Below the pieces are notes generated by a model. The model saw only the letters and a program-made list of their open reading frames with translations, searched no databases and was not told the DNA's origin. A stretch of 33,694 nucleotides of DNA from Thiobacillus sp. GTDB taxonomy: Bacteria; Pseudomonadota; Gammaproteobacteria; Burkholderiales; Thiobacillaceae. Position 1 is the stretch's first letter, and each line of letters starts with the position of its first letter. Below, piece by piece: positions 23,042-30,569 of the stretch. The translations under genes and the position numbers were made by a program. The stretch spans positions 1 through 33,694 of the forward strand of contig JAJPEP010000037.1 of assembly GCA_021166845.1 (NCBI GenBank), given 5' to 3'.

Positions 23042-24044
23042 TGTAACAAGCGCACCAGACTTCCGTCCGGGGGAGATCCAACACGCCATGTGCGGCAATT
23101 GTGGCGAGGTCGTGCGCGTCCATGTACCCGATTTCCGCTCAAGGGAGATCAGGCTGTGGTGGCCGGGGCCGCTGGCGCTGATCATCTGGCTGGCGCTCAT
23201 ATGGAAATTCGGCTATTTCCTGGCCTCTCCCAAGGTCGAAATGGCAGCACCCGCCCCCATAGAAGCAAGCTTTGTCGAATTTCCCGAAGCGGCTCAAAAC
23301 CCTCCGGACAAGCGCCCAAACGTGCGGTCAAGAACCCTGCCCTTGCAAAGCAGATCCAGCATAAGGCATCGCCCCGAACCCGAACCCGAACCCGAACCCG
23401 AACCCTTACCCGTCGCCGACATGGCGGCAGTCAAGCCTGCGCCCCCGGCGGATGCTCCACTTGAACCAGATTTAACGCCCCCAGCGGACTTGATGGCCTA
23501 CGTTAATGCCGCCAGAGAGCGTCGCCGTGCCGCCGAGGCGACTGCCGGGCTGGAAAATGCGCAAGCAACCGCCAACGAACGCGGACCCTCGGCTGACGAG
23601 ACCAGGATGGCGAACATCATGCGCAATCTCCGGCCGCAAGGCACGAACGGGGTGTTTCAAATTATCAGCATGAGCGTCCGGACGGCGAAATTTTCATTTC
23701 GTGGCTGGACAAGAGATTTTAACAATGGCCGGCGCGAAGTGATCGAAGTCGATGCCGGGCCTGGCGGCGATGTGGAGCGCGCAACCGTGCGCAGCATGAT
23801 CGCGTTGATCCGCAGATATTACAAAGGTGATTTTAATTGGGAATCGCAACGTCTCGGTCGCGTAATCGTCATGTCCGCACGCATGGAAGACAACGCCGAA
23901 CTGGAAGACTTTTTGATGCGCGAGTTTTTTGGCACAAGCGCGCCTGAACTCACGGGCTTGCATCACAGCAAGGCCCGCAGCTTGTCACAGTACGTTACAA
24001 AAAAGGGCGGTCTTGACATAAGCCATTTACATCGCTTCGGTTAA
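23034..24044 (+). CDS. TonB-like energy transducer with N-terminal CXXC and Pro-Glu linker
   Basis: A 336-residue protein following exbBD with 8 bp overlap. A cytoplasmic N-terminus of about 41 residues holds CGNC (Cys20, Cys23). One membrane helix follows (42-63), then a proline-rich periplasmic linker with a PE-dipeptide tract (115-124), a helical charged region (150-200) and a globular C-terminal domain (205-310). This is the order of TonB proteins. The C-terminal domain does not show the usual TonB motif clearly, so the family call rests on context and architecture. The (PE)n tract is coded by five CCCGAA hexamers. The last ~21 residues are encoded by operator copy B and are probably not native. 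No TonB-dependent receptor lies nearby. Confidence 0.65.
   Translation: MSDVTSAPDFRPGEIQHAMCGNCGEVVRVHVPDFRSREIRLWWPGPLALIIWLALIWKFGYFLASPKVEMAAPAPIEASFVEFPEAAQNPPDKRPNVRSRTLPLQSRSSIRHRPEPEPEPEPEPLPVADMAAVKPAPPADAPLEPDLTPPADLMAYVNAARERRRAAEATAGLENAQATANERGPSADETRMANIMRNLRPQGTNGVFQIISMSVRTAKFSFRGWTRDFNNGRREVIEVDAGPGGDVERATVRSMIALIRRYYKGDFNWESQRLGRVIVMSARMEDNAELEDFLMREFFGTSAPELTGLHHSKARSLSQYVTKKGGLDISHLHRFG
23373..23402 (+). repeat. hexanucleotide tandem repeat (CCCGAA)5 in the TonB-like gene
   Basis: Five perfect CCCGAA units, coding for alternating Pro and Glu in the periplasm-spanning linker. A change in copy number would keep the frame and alter linker length by two residues per unit. Confidence 0.9.
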
Positions 24045-24050
24045 ATACGC
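23981..24050 (+). promoter_or_regulatory. OmpR-type operator and promoter region, copy B (spy-like gene)
   Basis: GTCACA (23984) and GTTACA (23994) repeat the 10 bp tandem of copy A; GACATA (24015) and TTTACA (24026) repeat the second pair with 11 bp period; TTAAATACGC (24041-24050) is identical and at the same distance. Over the 80 bp from 23981, 64 positions equal copy A without gaps. The sequence overlaps the 3' end of the TonB-like gene and lies 44-113 bp before the spy-like ATG. I infer control by the same response regulator. Confidence 0.7.
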
Positions 24051-24093
24051 TTCGCTGCAAGGCGTTAATTATTTTTTACATGGAGAACCCATC

Positions 24094-24573
24094 ATGAAAC
24101 GCAGACAGAAAATCACCTTGACTCTTCTTGCCGCCGCCACCATCGGCATTGGCGCGATGGCCACCTCCTACGCAACCGACATGGGCATGGGGCCGGGGGG
24201 GGGATGTGCGATGGCCGGCAAAAAAATGGCCCATCCAGCCCGGATCGACAGCAAACTGGCAGAAATGAAAGAAATTCTGAAAATCGGTTCCGAACAGGAG
24301 GAAGCATGGGCGACGTTCGCCAAGACCATGAAGCGGCAAAAAACGGAAATGATGTCAGCCATGCAGGCGAAGATGCAACAACGCACCTCCGACGAGCAGC
24401 CGGCTCAGGCCGCGCCTGACCGAATCGACGAGCGTATCCAGTCCATGAAGCAGCGCGTAGCCGGCATGGAAACCGTGGCTGCCGCCATGAAGCAGTTGTA
24501 TGGCGTTTTAACCCCGCAGCAAAAAGAAGTCCTGGATAGCCGTTTCGGCCAGGACATGCCGATGCAGTTCTGA
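24094..24573 (+). CDS. Spy/CpxP-like periplasmic protein (LTXXQ family)
   Basis: A 159-residue exported protein. The signal peptide covers about 27 residues (cleavage near SYA-TD). The mature part starts with a Met/Gly-rich stretch, MGMGPGGGCAMAGKKM, followed by long helices (RIDSKLAEMKEILKIGSEQEEAW, RIDERIQSMKQRVAGMETVAAAMKQL) and the LTPQQ motif at 139-143. Spy and CpxP are ATP-independent periplasmic chaperones or stress modulators, induced by envelope-stress two-component systems. GGAG lies 9 nt before the ATG. Copy B of the operator lies directly upstream. The Met/Cys-rich start may also bind copper or a similar metal, which is inference. Confidence 0.85.
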   Translation: MKRRQKITLTLLAAATIGIGAMATSYATDMGMGPGGGCAMAGKKMAHPARIDSKLAEMKEILKIGSEQEEAWATFAKTMKRQKTEMMSAMQAKMQQRTSDEQPAQAAPDRIDERIQSMKQRVAGMETVAAAMKQLYGVLTPQQKEVLDSRFGQDMPMQF

Positions 24574-24652
24574 AGTCTTGTTGACGAGCAATCTTGAACG
24601 ACCGGCAGAAGCCCCAGTCCAGGGGCTATTTCAAACCAAAAGGAGCACTGAC

Positions 24653-24946
24653 ATGTACGGAAAAAAATTGACGCAGGCAGCCACAGTGGCGTTGTGCCTC
24701 GTTAGCTTGAGCGCGCTGGCGGCGCAGGATTTCTCCGCTCTGAGCACGGCGGAATTGACGCAACTGAAACTTAACGAGATGAGCGAGGAGGACCGCGACG
24801 CTTTCCGGACTGAGATAAAGAAACGTTCTGTAAACATGAGCGCCACGGAAAAAGAGGAAGTTCGCAATCAAATGCGCGGACAAAACAAAAGCCAGGGCGG
24901 CGGGCAGGGCATGCAGGGAAAGGGGGGCATGGGGCGGGGGCAGTGA
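24653..24946 (+). CDS. small exported DUF1104-like protein
   Basis: A 97-residue protein with a signal peptide (about 1-23, cleavage near ALA-AQ) followed by DFSALSTAELTQLKLNEMSEEDRDAFRTEIKKRSVNMSATEKEEV, which resembles DUF1104 proteins. The C-terminus is Gly/Gln/Met-rich (QGGGQGMQGKGGMGRGQ) and probably disordered. AGGAG lies 7 nt before the ATG. It follows the spy-like gene by 79 bp without a visible terminator, so the two are probably cotranscribed. Like its neighbour it is small, helical and periplasmic, so a joint chaperone or metal-buffer role is possible but unproved. Confidence 0.75.
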   Translation: MYGKKLTQAATVALCLVSLSALAAQDFSALSTAELTQLKLNEMSEEDRDAFRTEIKKRSVNMSATEKEEVRNQMRGQNKSQGGGQGMQGKGGMGRGQ

Positions 24947-25126
24947 CCTCCAGCCCTACATTGATGCGCACCGGGGGATCTCGGTGCCAACGTGGCCAAT
25001 ATCTGCATGCAATCAATAGCACGCACGGCGATCAACCCATGCGAATTTCCATGCCAGCGGTCATCGAGATGAATGTGTCCGTGTGATGAAGGCGGCTATT
25101 CCGTGCAGTGATGAATGGATCATTTA

Positions 25127-25142
25127 CATGTAACGGAACATG
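25127..25142. promoter_or_regulatory. inverted repeat upstream of the tolC-like gene
   Basis: CATGT-AACGGA-ACATG: 5 bp perfect arms. It lies 46 bp before the tolC-like ATG in a 241 bp gap that otherwise shows no gene. GTAACGGAACA also faintly resembles the GTTACA half-sites, but spacing differs, so membership in the same regulon is uncertain. Confidence 0.3.
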
Positions 25143-25187
25143 GTTCGATCATACGGCGGGTTCAGATAGTTATGTACACTTAAATTC

Positions 25188-26522
25188 ATGAATGCTATCT
25201 CCGTAAAGTCACTTTCATTCAGGCGAGGGACGCTGGCCTTGCTGCTGGTTCTTGCTGGCCTGGCGAGCTCCGCCGCCGCCGATCAGCGGCTTACCCTGGC
25301 CCAGGCCCTTGACCTGGCGCTCAGGGAGAATCCGAATCTGGGCGCGGCTTCGGCGCGGTCACTCGAGGCCGAGGCGGATTACGCCATCGCGGCAGCCGGC
25401 CTCTTGCCCAGAGTGGCGGCCAATGCCTCCGTGAACCGGTTGAACGAGGACAGGCTGAGTCTGGGAAATGCTTCTTCGACGGCACTGCATACGCGCGAAA
25501 GCTTCGGCGAGATGACGGGACGCCAGTTGCTGTTCGACGGCGGCAAGACCTCGGCCTCGAAAAGTGCCGCGCAGCGCGGTGTCGAGGCGGGCCGCATGGG
25601 TTTCCAGGCGACGCGCGATGAAACCGTCTATCGGGTCAGCCAGGCCTTTGCTCGCGCCCTGGATGCGCGCGACACGGTGCGCGTGGCCGCCAGCGCGCTC
25701 AAGCGGCAGCAGGCGTTCGAGACCCTGACCTCCGATTTCTTCAAGGCGGGCAAGACAACCCGGCTGGATGTGCTCAAAGCGGAAGCGGCGCGGCTGGATG
25801 CGGAAAGGGTGCTGGCCAACGCGCAGGAAGCGGAAAAAATGTCGGTCGTGTCGCTGGCGCAGGCCATTGGCCTGCGGCCTGGCCTGGCGTTTTCACTTGA
25901 GGGAGAGCTTCCCGGACGCTTCGAGGCGCCATCACCGGATGACGAAATGCTGCACACCGCGTCCGCGCGCAACCCCGACGTCAAGCAGGCGCAGTTGCAG
26001 CTGGCACAGGCGGAGGAAAGCTTGCGTTCGGCCCAGGCTGCGCGCAAGCCAGAGCTTGCCCTGCTGGGTAGTTACGGCTATCGCGAGCGGGACATCGGCG
26101 GCAGCGCGCCGGAATGGATTGTAGGGCTGGCCGGCACCTGGACGCTGTATGACGGCGGCGCGTTGCCGGCCCAGTCGGAAAAAGCCCGGGCAAGGCTGAG
26201 TCAGGCACGGGAAGCGGGGCGGTCCGTCGATCTGGAGGTACAGACATTGATGAAGGACGCCTTGCGCGCCTGGCGTACCGCGCTCAACGACGCCCGGGCA
26301 AGCGCGAAACTGGTCGAGGCGAACAGCGAGTCGCTCAAGGCGGCTGAAGTGCTCTACCGTTCCGGAAAAGCGACTGTGCTGGACGTATTGACCGCGCAGG
26401 CCGACCTGGCCCGGGCCGAGGGCGCCCAGGTGCGTGCCGCCGCCGATTATGCCGTGGCGCGTTATGCCGTGGCGCGGCTTGTTGGGAATCCCCTGGAATT
26501 GGAATCGGAGTCGAAGCCGTGA
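25188..26522 (+). CDS. TolC-family outer-membrane efflux protein
   Basis: A 444-residue protein with a signal peptide (about 1-31, cleavage near SAAA-DQ) and two outer-membrane efflux repeats. The repeats start LTLAQALDLALRENPNLGAASA and ...DDEMLHTASARNPDVKQAQLQLAQAEESL, with matching TolC-type phrases such as RQLLFDGGKTSASKSAA, YRVSQAFARALDARD and TWTLYDGGALPAQSEKARARLSQA. It forms the outer-membrane channel and periplasmic tunnel of a tripartite exporter. The adaptor gene overlaps its stop codon (GTGA), so the exporter genes form one operon. No clear ribosome-binding site precedes the ATG. Confidence 0.92.
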   Translation: MNAISVKSLSFRRGTLALLLVLAGLASSAAADQRLTLAQALDLALRENPNLGAASARSLEAEADYAIAAAGLLPRVAANASVNRLNEDRLSLGNASSTALHTRESFGEMTGRQLLFDGGKTSASKSAAQRGVEAGRMGFQATRDETVYRVSQAFARALDARDTVRVAASALKRQQAFETLTSDFFKAGKTTRLDVLKAEAARLDAERVLANAQEAEKMSVVSLAQAIGLRPGLAFSLEGELPGRFEAPSPDDEMLHTASARNPDVKQAQLQLAQAEESLRSAQAARKPELALLGSYGYRERDIGGSAPEWIVGLAGTWTLYDGGALPAQSEKARARLSQAREAGRSVDLEVQTLMKDALRAWRTALNDARASAKLVEANSESLKAAEVLYRSGKATVLDVLTAQADLARAEGAQVRAAADYAVARYAVARLVGNPLELESESKP

Positions 26523-27664
26523 AAGCAAAATGGAAAATGATTCTCGCACTGTCGATCGTCGCAGTGCTGGTTGCCCTTCTGGCTTACCGCGTGTTTTTTC
26601 GTGCGCCACCCGTGGCGGCGATCCAGGCCAGGGAAGGCAAGGTCGCGCTCGAAGTGCGCGGCCCCGGCGTGGTGGCGTCCCGCATCCAGGTCACGGTCAG
26701 CACCCGCGTCACCGGAGTCCTGAAGGAGGTTCATGCGGACCAGGGGGATAGCGTCAAGGCGGGGCAGCTGCTCGCCTTGCTGGATGACACCGATGCCGCC
26801 GCCAAGGCCGGCGGTGCTGCGGCAGCCTCCGCCGCCTCGCAGCGCAACATCGCGGCGGCGGAGGCGGCGCTGGCCAAGGCGCGGGCGGACAGGGAACTGG
26901 CGCAAAGCAATTTCCGGCGGGATGAGGAGGTCTTCCGCGCCGGCTACATTTCCCCAGCGGCCATGGACACGGCCGCCGCGGCGCTGAAGTCCGCCCAGAG
27001 CGGTGAAGCCAGTGCCGCCGCCACCCTCGCGGCGCGCCAGGCCGAGTCGCGCGCCTCCGCGCAGGAAGCCGTCTATGCCCGCGCATTGCACAGCTTCACC
27101 CGCATCACCGCGCCCATGGACGGCCTCATCTTCGTCCGGGATGCCGAGATGGGCGATACCGTGGTGCCGGGCTCACCGATCTTCCGCATGGTGGACACCC
27201 GCACTTTGTGGGTGGCAGCGCGCATCGACGAATCGGTGGTGGGCCAGGTCGAGGTGGGTCAGCCGGCCACGATCCGCCTGCGCAGCGGCATGGAACTGCC
27301 AGGCGAGGTGGCGCGCATCAACCGGCAGTCCGATGCGGCGACCCGTGAACTGGAAGTGGATGTGGCCTTCCGCGAAATTCCCGAACGCTTCGCCATCGAC
27401 CAGGAGGCCGAGGTCGTGATCCATGCCGGCGAAGAGAAAGGGATGGTGATTCCGCCATCCGCCCTGTTCCAGCAGGGGCGCGAGTTCGGCGTGCTGGTGG
27501 TGGCGGACGGACGTGCCGTGTTCCGGCCGGTGCGCACCGGCGCCAGCGACGGCGAGCGCGTGGCCGCGCGCGAGGGGCTCAAGGCCGGCGAGATCGTGAT
27601 CCGCCGGCCCGCCGGCATCGAGCCTGGCAGCCGCGTGCGCCCGGTGACGGGCGGAGAGCGCTAG
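26519..27664 (+). CDS. periplasmic adaptor (membrane-fusion) protein of a tripartite exporter
   Basis: A 381-residue HlyD/AcrA-type adaptor with an N-terminal membrane anchor (about 7-27), a barrel-sandwich lipoyl half (VTVSTRVTGVLKEVHADQGDSVKAGQLLALLDD), an Ala-rich coiled-coil hairpin (about 85-190), the second lipoyl half (ITAPMDGLIFVRDAEMGDTVVPGSPIFRMVD) and a beta-barrel domain (LWVAARIDESVVGQVEVGQPATIRL). It starts with GTG, overlapping the tolC-like stop. It should link the TolC-like channel to the inner-membrane ABC transporter encoded next. The next gene starts immediately after its stop codon. Confidence 0.92.
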   Translation: MKAKWKMILALSIVAVLVALLAYRVFFRAPPVAAIQAREGKVALEVRGPGVVASRIQVTVSTRVTGVLKEVHADQGDSVKAGQLLALLDDTDAAAKAGGAAAASAASQRNIAAAEAALAKARADRELAQSNFRRDEEVFRAGYISPAAMDTAAAALKSAQSGEASAAATLAARQAESRASAQEAVYARALHSFTRITAPMDGLIFVRDAEMGDTVVPGSPIFRMVDTRTLWVAARIDESVVGQVEVGQPATIRLRSGMELPGEVARINRQSDAATRELEVDVAFREIPERFAIDQEAEVVIHAGEEKGMVIPPSALFQQGREFGVLVVADGRAVFRPVRTGASDGERVAAREGLKAGEIVIRRPAGIEPGSRVRPVTGGER

Positions 27665-28858
27665 ATGGACCTCGCCATCAAGGACGTCCAGCGCCACCTG
27701 GGCAAGTTCATCGCCACCATCGTCGGCGTGGGCCTGCTGTTCGCCATCGTGCTCATCATGAACGGCATCTTCGCGGGCAACATCGCGGACGGGGTGTGGC
27801 TGGTCGAGAACACCGACACCGACTTATGGGTGGTGGAGCGCGACCGCGGCGGGCCGTTCAACGAACCATCGCGCCTGCCCGAGGACGCCTGGAAAAGCGT
27901 CGCCGCCACGCCGGGGGTGGCGCAGGCCTCTCCGTATATCAACTACGGTGTGCAACGCGAGGTGCATGGCAAGGAACAGCAATACACCATCGTCGGGTAT
28001 GACGTCTTCGGCGGCATGGGCGGGCCCGGGCGCATCGTCGAGGGCCGGCGCATCGAGCGCGCTCATTACGAGATGGTGGCTGACAGGAAACTCGGCGTCG
28101 CCCTCGGTGAACGGCTGAAGCTCGGCGTCCACGAGTACACCGTGGTCGGCCTGACCAAGGGCGCGGTGGACTCCGGCGGCAACCCGCTGGTCTACCTCGC
28201 GCTCGCCGATGCCCAGGAGGTGCTCTACCAGCAGGACAACCGGGCGTTGGAGGCCGCGCGCGCCGCGAACCTGAAGCGTCTCGAGGCCGCCGGCAATACG
28301 CCCGAGCAGGCGCGGCGGCTGCTGCCGCTGGTCTCCGCGAACAGCGACACCATCAATGCCGTGCTGGTGCGTCTCTCCCCCGGCGCCGATCCGGCGCGGA
28401 TGGCCGGGAATATCCGCGACTGGCTCTATTTCAACGTTTACACCAGCGCCCAGGAGATCGAGCTCATGACCGAGGGGAAGCTGAAGAAGATGACCGCCCT
28501 CCTCGGCCTGTTCCGCATCCTGCTGATAGCGGTCTCGATCATCATCATCGCGCTGCTGATCTACGTGCTCACCATGGAGAAAATCAAGGCCATCGCCACG
28601 CTCAAGCTGATGGGCGCCGACAACTGGGTCATCGTGCGCTTGATCCTGGAGCAGTCTCTGGTGCTCACGGTCGCCGCCTTCGGTTTCGCCTACGTGCTGG
28701 TTCAACTCACCCTGGATCGCTTCCCGCGCACCCTGGTGCTGCTGCCGGAGGAGACGCTCATCACCTTCGCGGTGATCTTCGTCGGCGGCATCCTGGCGAG
28801 CCTGCTCGGCATCGTGCAGGCGCTGCGCACGCCGCCCTCGCTGGCGCTGGGAGGCTGA
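27665..28858 (+). CDS. ABC transporter permease, FtsX/MacB/DevC type
   Basis: A 397-residue membrane protein with the FtsX-type layout. One N-terminal helix (about 14-38), a large periplasmic domain (40-270), then three C-terminal helices (about 280-303, 330-350 and 366-388). The loop MEKIKAIATLKLMGADNWVI carries the conserved coupling segment to the ATPase. MacB- and DevC-like transporters do not move substrate through the membrane but power export of periplasmic substrate through TolC by mechanotransmission. The start follows the adaptor stop without a gap. ATPase is encoded separately in the next gene, as in DevBCA. Confidence 0.9.
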   Translation: MDLAIKDVQRHLGKFIATIVGVGLLFAIVLIMNGIFAGNIADGVWLVENTDTDLWVVERDRGGPFNEPSRLPEDAWKSVAATPGVAQASPYINYGVQREVHGKEQQYTIVGYDVFGGMGGPGRIVEGRRIERAHYEMVADRKLGVALGERLKLGVHEYTVVGLTKGAVDSGGNPLVYLALADAQEVLYQQDNRALEAARAANLKRLEAAGNTPEQARRLLPLVSANSDTINAVLVRLSPGADPARMAGNIRDWLYFNVYTSAQEIELMTEGKLKKMTALLGLFRILLIAVSIIIIALLIYVLTMEKIKAIATLKLMGADNWVIVRLILEQSLVLTVAAFGFAYVLVQLTLDRFPRTLVLLPEETLITFAVIFVGGILASLLGIVQALRTPPSLALGG

Positions 28859-28859
28859 C

Positions 28860-29576
28860 ATGACGGTACTCAGCGTGCGGGGCCTCGGCAAGGTGTTCGG
28901 CAGCGGCGAGCTGGCGGTGACCGCGCTCGATAATGTCAATCTCGATGTCCAGGCCGGTGAGCTGGTTGCACTGCTGGGCCCCAGCGGCTCCGGAAAAACC
29001 ACGCTGCTGCTGTGCGTCAGCCTGATTCTCGACCCCACCGCCGGCGCGATCGAGATCAATGGCAAGGACATCTACCGCGACGGCCGGATCAGCATCGACG
29101 TGCGCCGCTTCCGGCGCGAGAATGTCGGCTTCATCTTCCAGGCGCACAACCTGATCCCGTTCCTCTCGGCGCTGGACAATGTCGCCTTGGCGATGCAACT
29201 GAACGGCGTTGGCAAACGCGAGTCTCGTAAACGCGCCCGCGAACTGCTCGACTATCTCGAAATCTCCCACCGCGCCGAGTACATGCCCGCCAACCTCTCC
29301 GGCGGCGAGCAGCAGCGCGTGGCGATCGGGCGGGCGCTCGCCAACGAGCCGCCGCTGATTTTTGCCGACGAGCCGACCGCCTCGCTCGACACCGGGCGCG
29401 GGATGAAGGTCATGGAACTGCTCAAGCGTGTGGCGCGCGAGAAAAACTCGGCCATTATCGCGGTGACGCACGACATGCGCATGATCGCCGGCTTCGACAC
29501 CCTCTACCACATGGATGACGGCCGCCTGACGCGCACCGATGCCGAAGCGGTCGGCGCGCTGGCGCCGCCGCATTGA
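28860..29576 (+). CDS. ABC transporter ATP-binding protein (LolD/MacB/DevA type)
   Basis: A 238-residue ATPase. Walker A GPSGSGKTT (40-48), Q-loop Gln94 in GFIFQAHNLIPFLSALDNVAL, signature LSGGEQQR (146-153), Walker B LIFADEPTASLD with Asp170 and Glu171, and the switch His in AVTHDMRM. It belongs to the family that pairs with FtsX-type permeases (LolD, MacB, DevA). It starts one base after the permease stop. It is the last gene of the export operon tolC-like, adaptor, permease, ATPase. The substrate is not indicated; candidates are peptides, lipids or small toxic compounds. Confidence 0.95.
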   Translation: MTVLSVRGLGKVFGSGELAVTALDNVNLDVQAGELVALLGPSGSGKTTLLLCVSLILDPTAGAIEINGKDIYRDGRISIDVRRFRRENVGFIFQAHNLIPFLSALDNVALAMQLNGVGKRESRKRARELLDYLEISHRAEYMPANLSGGEQQRVAIGRALANEPPLIFADEPTASLDTGRGMKVMELLKRVAREKNSAIIAVTHDMRMIAGFDTLYHMDDGRLTRTDAEAVGALAPPH

Positions 29577-29897
29577 TACGGACCAAGAAAGGCATGAAGC
29601 AGCAAGCCAGCATGAATGACGCGTGCCGTCGGACGGCCTTTGCCGCAGCCACCGAATTTTCGAATCGTTGAAAATGGAACTTTTCTATTTTCGCTACGTT
29701 CGGAAGAAACCCGACAATTGCCGGCTACCAGCAGCTTGTCGGACTTGAAAAATCGAAACGAAAATCCGGCTGGCCGAGATGGGTTTTGTCGATTTTGCAG
29801 GTTAAACCTTCTCCTGCCGGGTTGCGGCAAAACGGGCGTTGACGAATTTGCCGCAAGCTGCGCTGCCTGGCGAGCCTCGCCAGAATCGGGCCGCCGA
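29577..29897. other. 321 bp gap between convergent genes, no gene seen
   Basis: This region separates the ABC ATPase gene from rluA, which converge here. It is visibly less GC-rich than its surroundings and has no ORF with a protein-like sequence or ribosome-binding site. A weak hairpin with stem GCCG/CGGC and a short CTTT tail lies near 29625-29642 and may end the exporter transcript. I see no tRNA or repeat. Confidence 0.45.
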
Positions 29898-30557
29898 TCA
29901 AAACGGCGCACGCCTCTCGAACGCAAGCCCCTCCCCCGTCACCGGATGCACGAAGCCCAGCGCGCAGGCATGCAACAGCAGGCGCCCGGCCATGACCAGC
30001 ACATCCGGCGGCGCGTAGAGGGCATCGCCCAGGATCGGGTGTCCCAGTTCGCGCAGGTGGACGCGCAACTGGTGCGAACGGCCGGTAATGGGTTCGAGTT
30101 CGACCCGGGTGCAGGTTTCCTCGTGCCCCAGCACGCGCCAGCGGGTGAGGCTCGGCTTGCCGTGGACGTGATCGACGATCCGTAACGGCCGGTTGGGCCA
30201 GTCGACGAGGATAGGCAGGTCGATGATGCCCCAGCCCTCCGGCGCTGCTTCCAGCCGGCCGGCCACCACCGCGATGTAGCGTTTCTTCACCGCGCGCGCC
30301 GCGAACGCCCTGGAGAGTTCGCGCTGCGCCGCCGCGCCGCGCGCCATCACCATCAGCCCCGAGGTGGCCATGTCGAGCCGGTGCACGATCAGGGCGTCTG
30401 GATAGCGCGCCTGCACCCGCGCGGCGAGGCAATCCTGCTTGTCGGCGCCGCGCCCCGGCACCGCCAGCAGGCCGCTGGGCTTGTCGAATACCAGAATGGT
30501 GTCGTCGGCGTAGAGCGGCTCGATGGCGAGGCTGGCTGGATTCGGCGTCTCCGCCAT
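29898..30557 (-). CDS. rluA: RluA-family pseudouridine synthase
   Basis: A 219-residue protein, the same length as E. coli RluA. The catalytic motif is HRLDMATSGLMV with Asp62; it is preceded by ILVFDKPSGLLAVPGRG and followed by KRYIAVVAGR and the RNA-binding PITGRSHQLRVHLRELGHPILGDALYA. RluA modifies U746 of 23S rRNA and U32 of some tRNAs; the short form without S4 domain fits RluA rather than RluC/D. It is encoded just downstream of the aminopeptidase gene (12 bp), probably in one transcript. Cytoplasmic. Confidence 0.9.
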   Translation of the reverse strand: MAETPNPASLAIEPLYADDTILVFDKPSGLLAVPGRGADKQDCLAARVQARYPDALIVHRLDMATSGLMVMARGAAAQRELSRAFAARAVKKRYIAVVAGRLEAAPEGWGIIDLPILVDWPNRPLRIVDHVHGKPSLTRWRVLGHEETCTRVELEPITGRSHQLRVHLRELGHPILGDALYAPPDVLVMAGRLLLHACALGFVHPVTGEGLAFERRAPF

Positions 30558-30569
30558 GGATGAAGTGCC

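Noticed and set aside
21658..23142. 494-codon open frame on the minus strand across mipA, exbB and exbD
   Set aside because: The plus-strand genes are certain; this frame translates to low-information sequence and crosses the hairpin at 21914.
23373..23402. Possible CRISPR-like or iteron repeat
   Set aside because: The units are 6 bp, in frame, without spacers, and encode the Pro-Glu linker.
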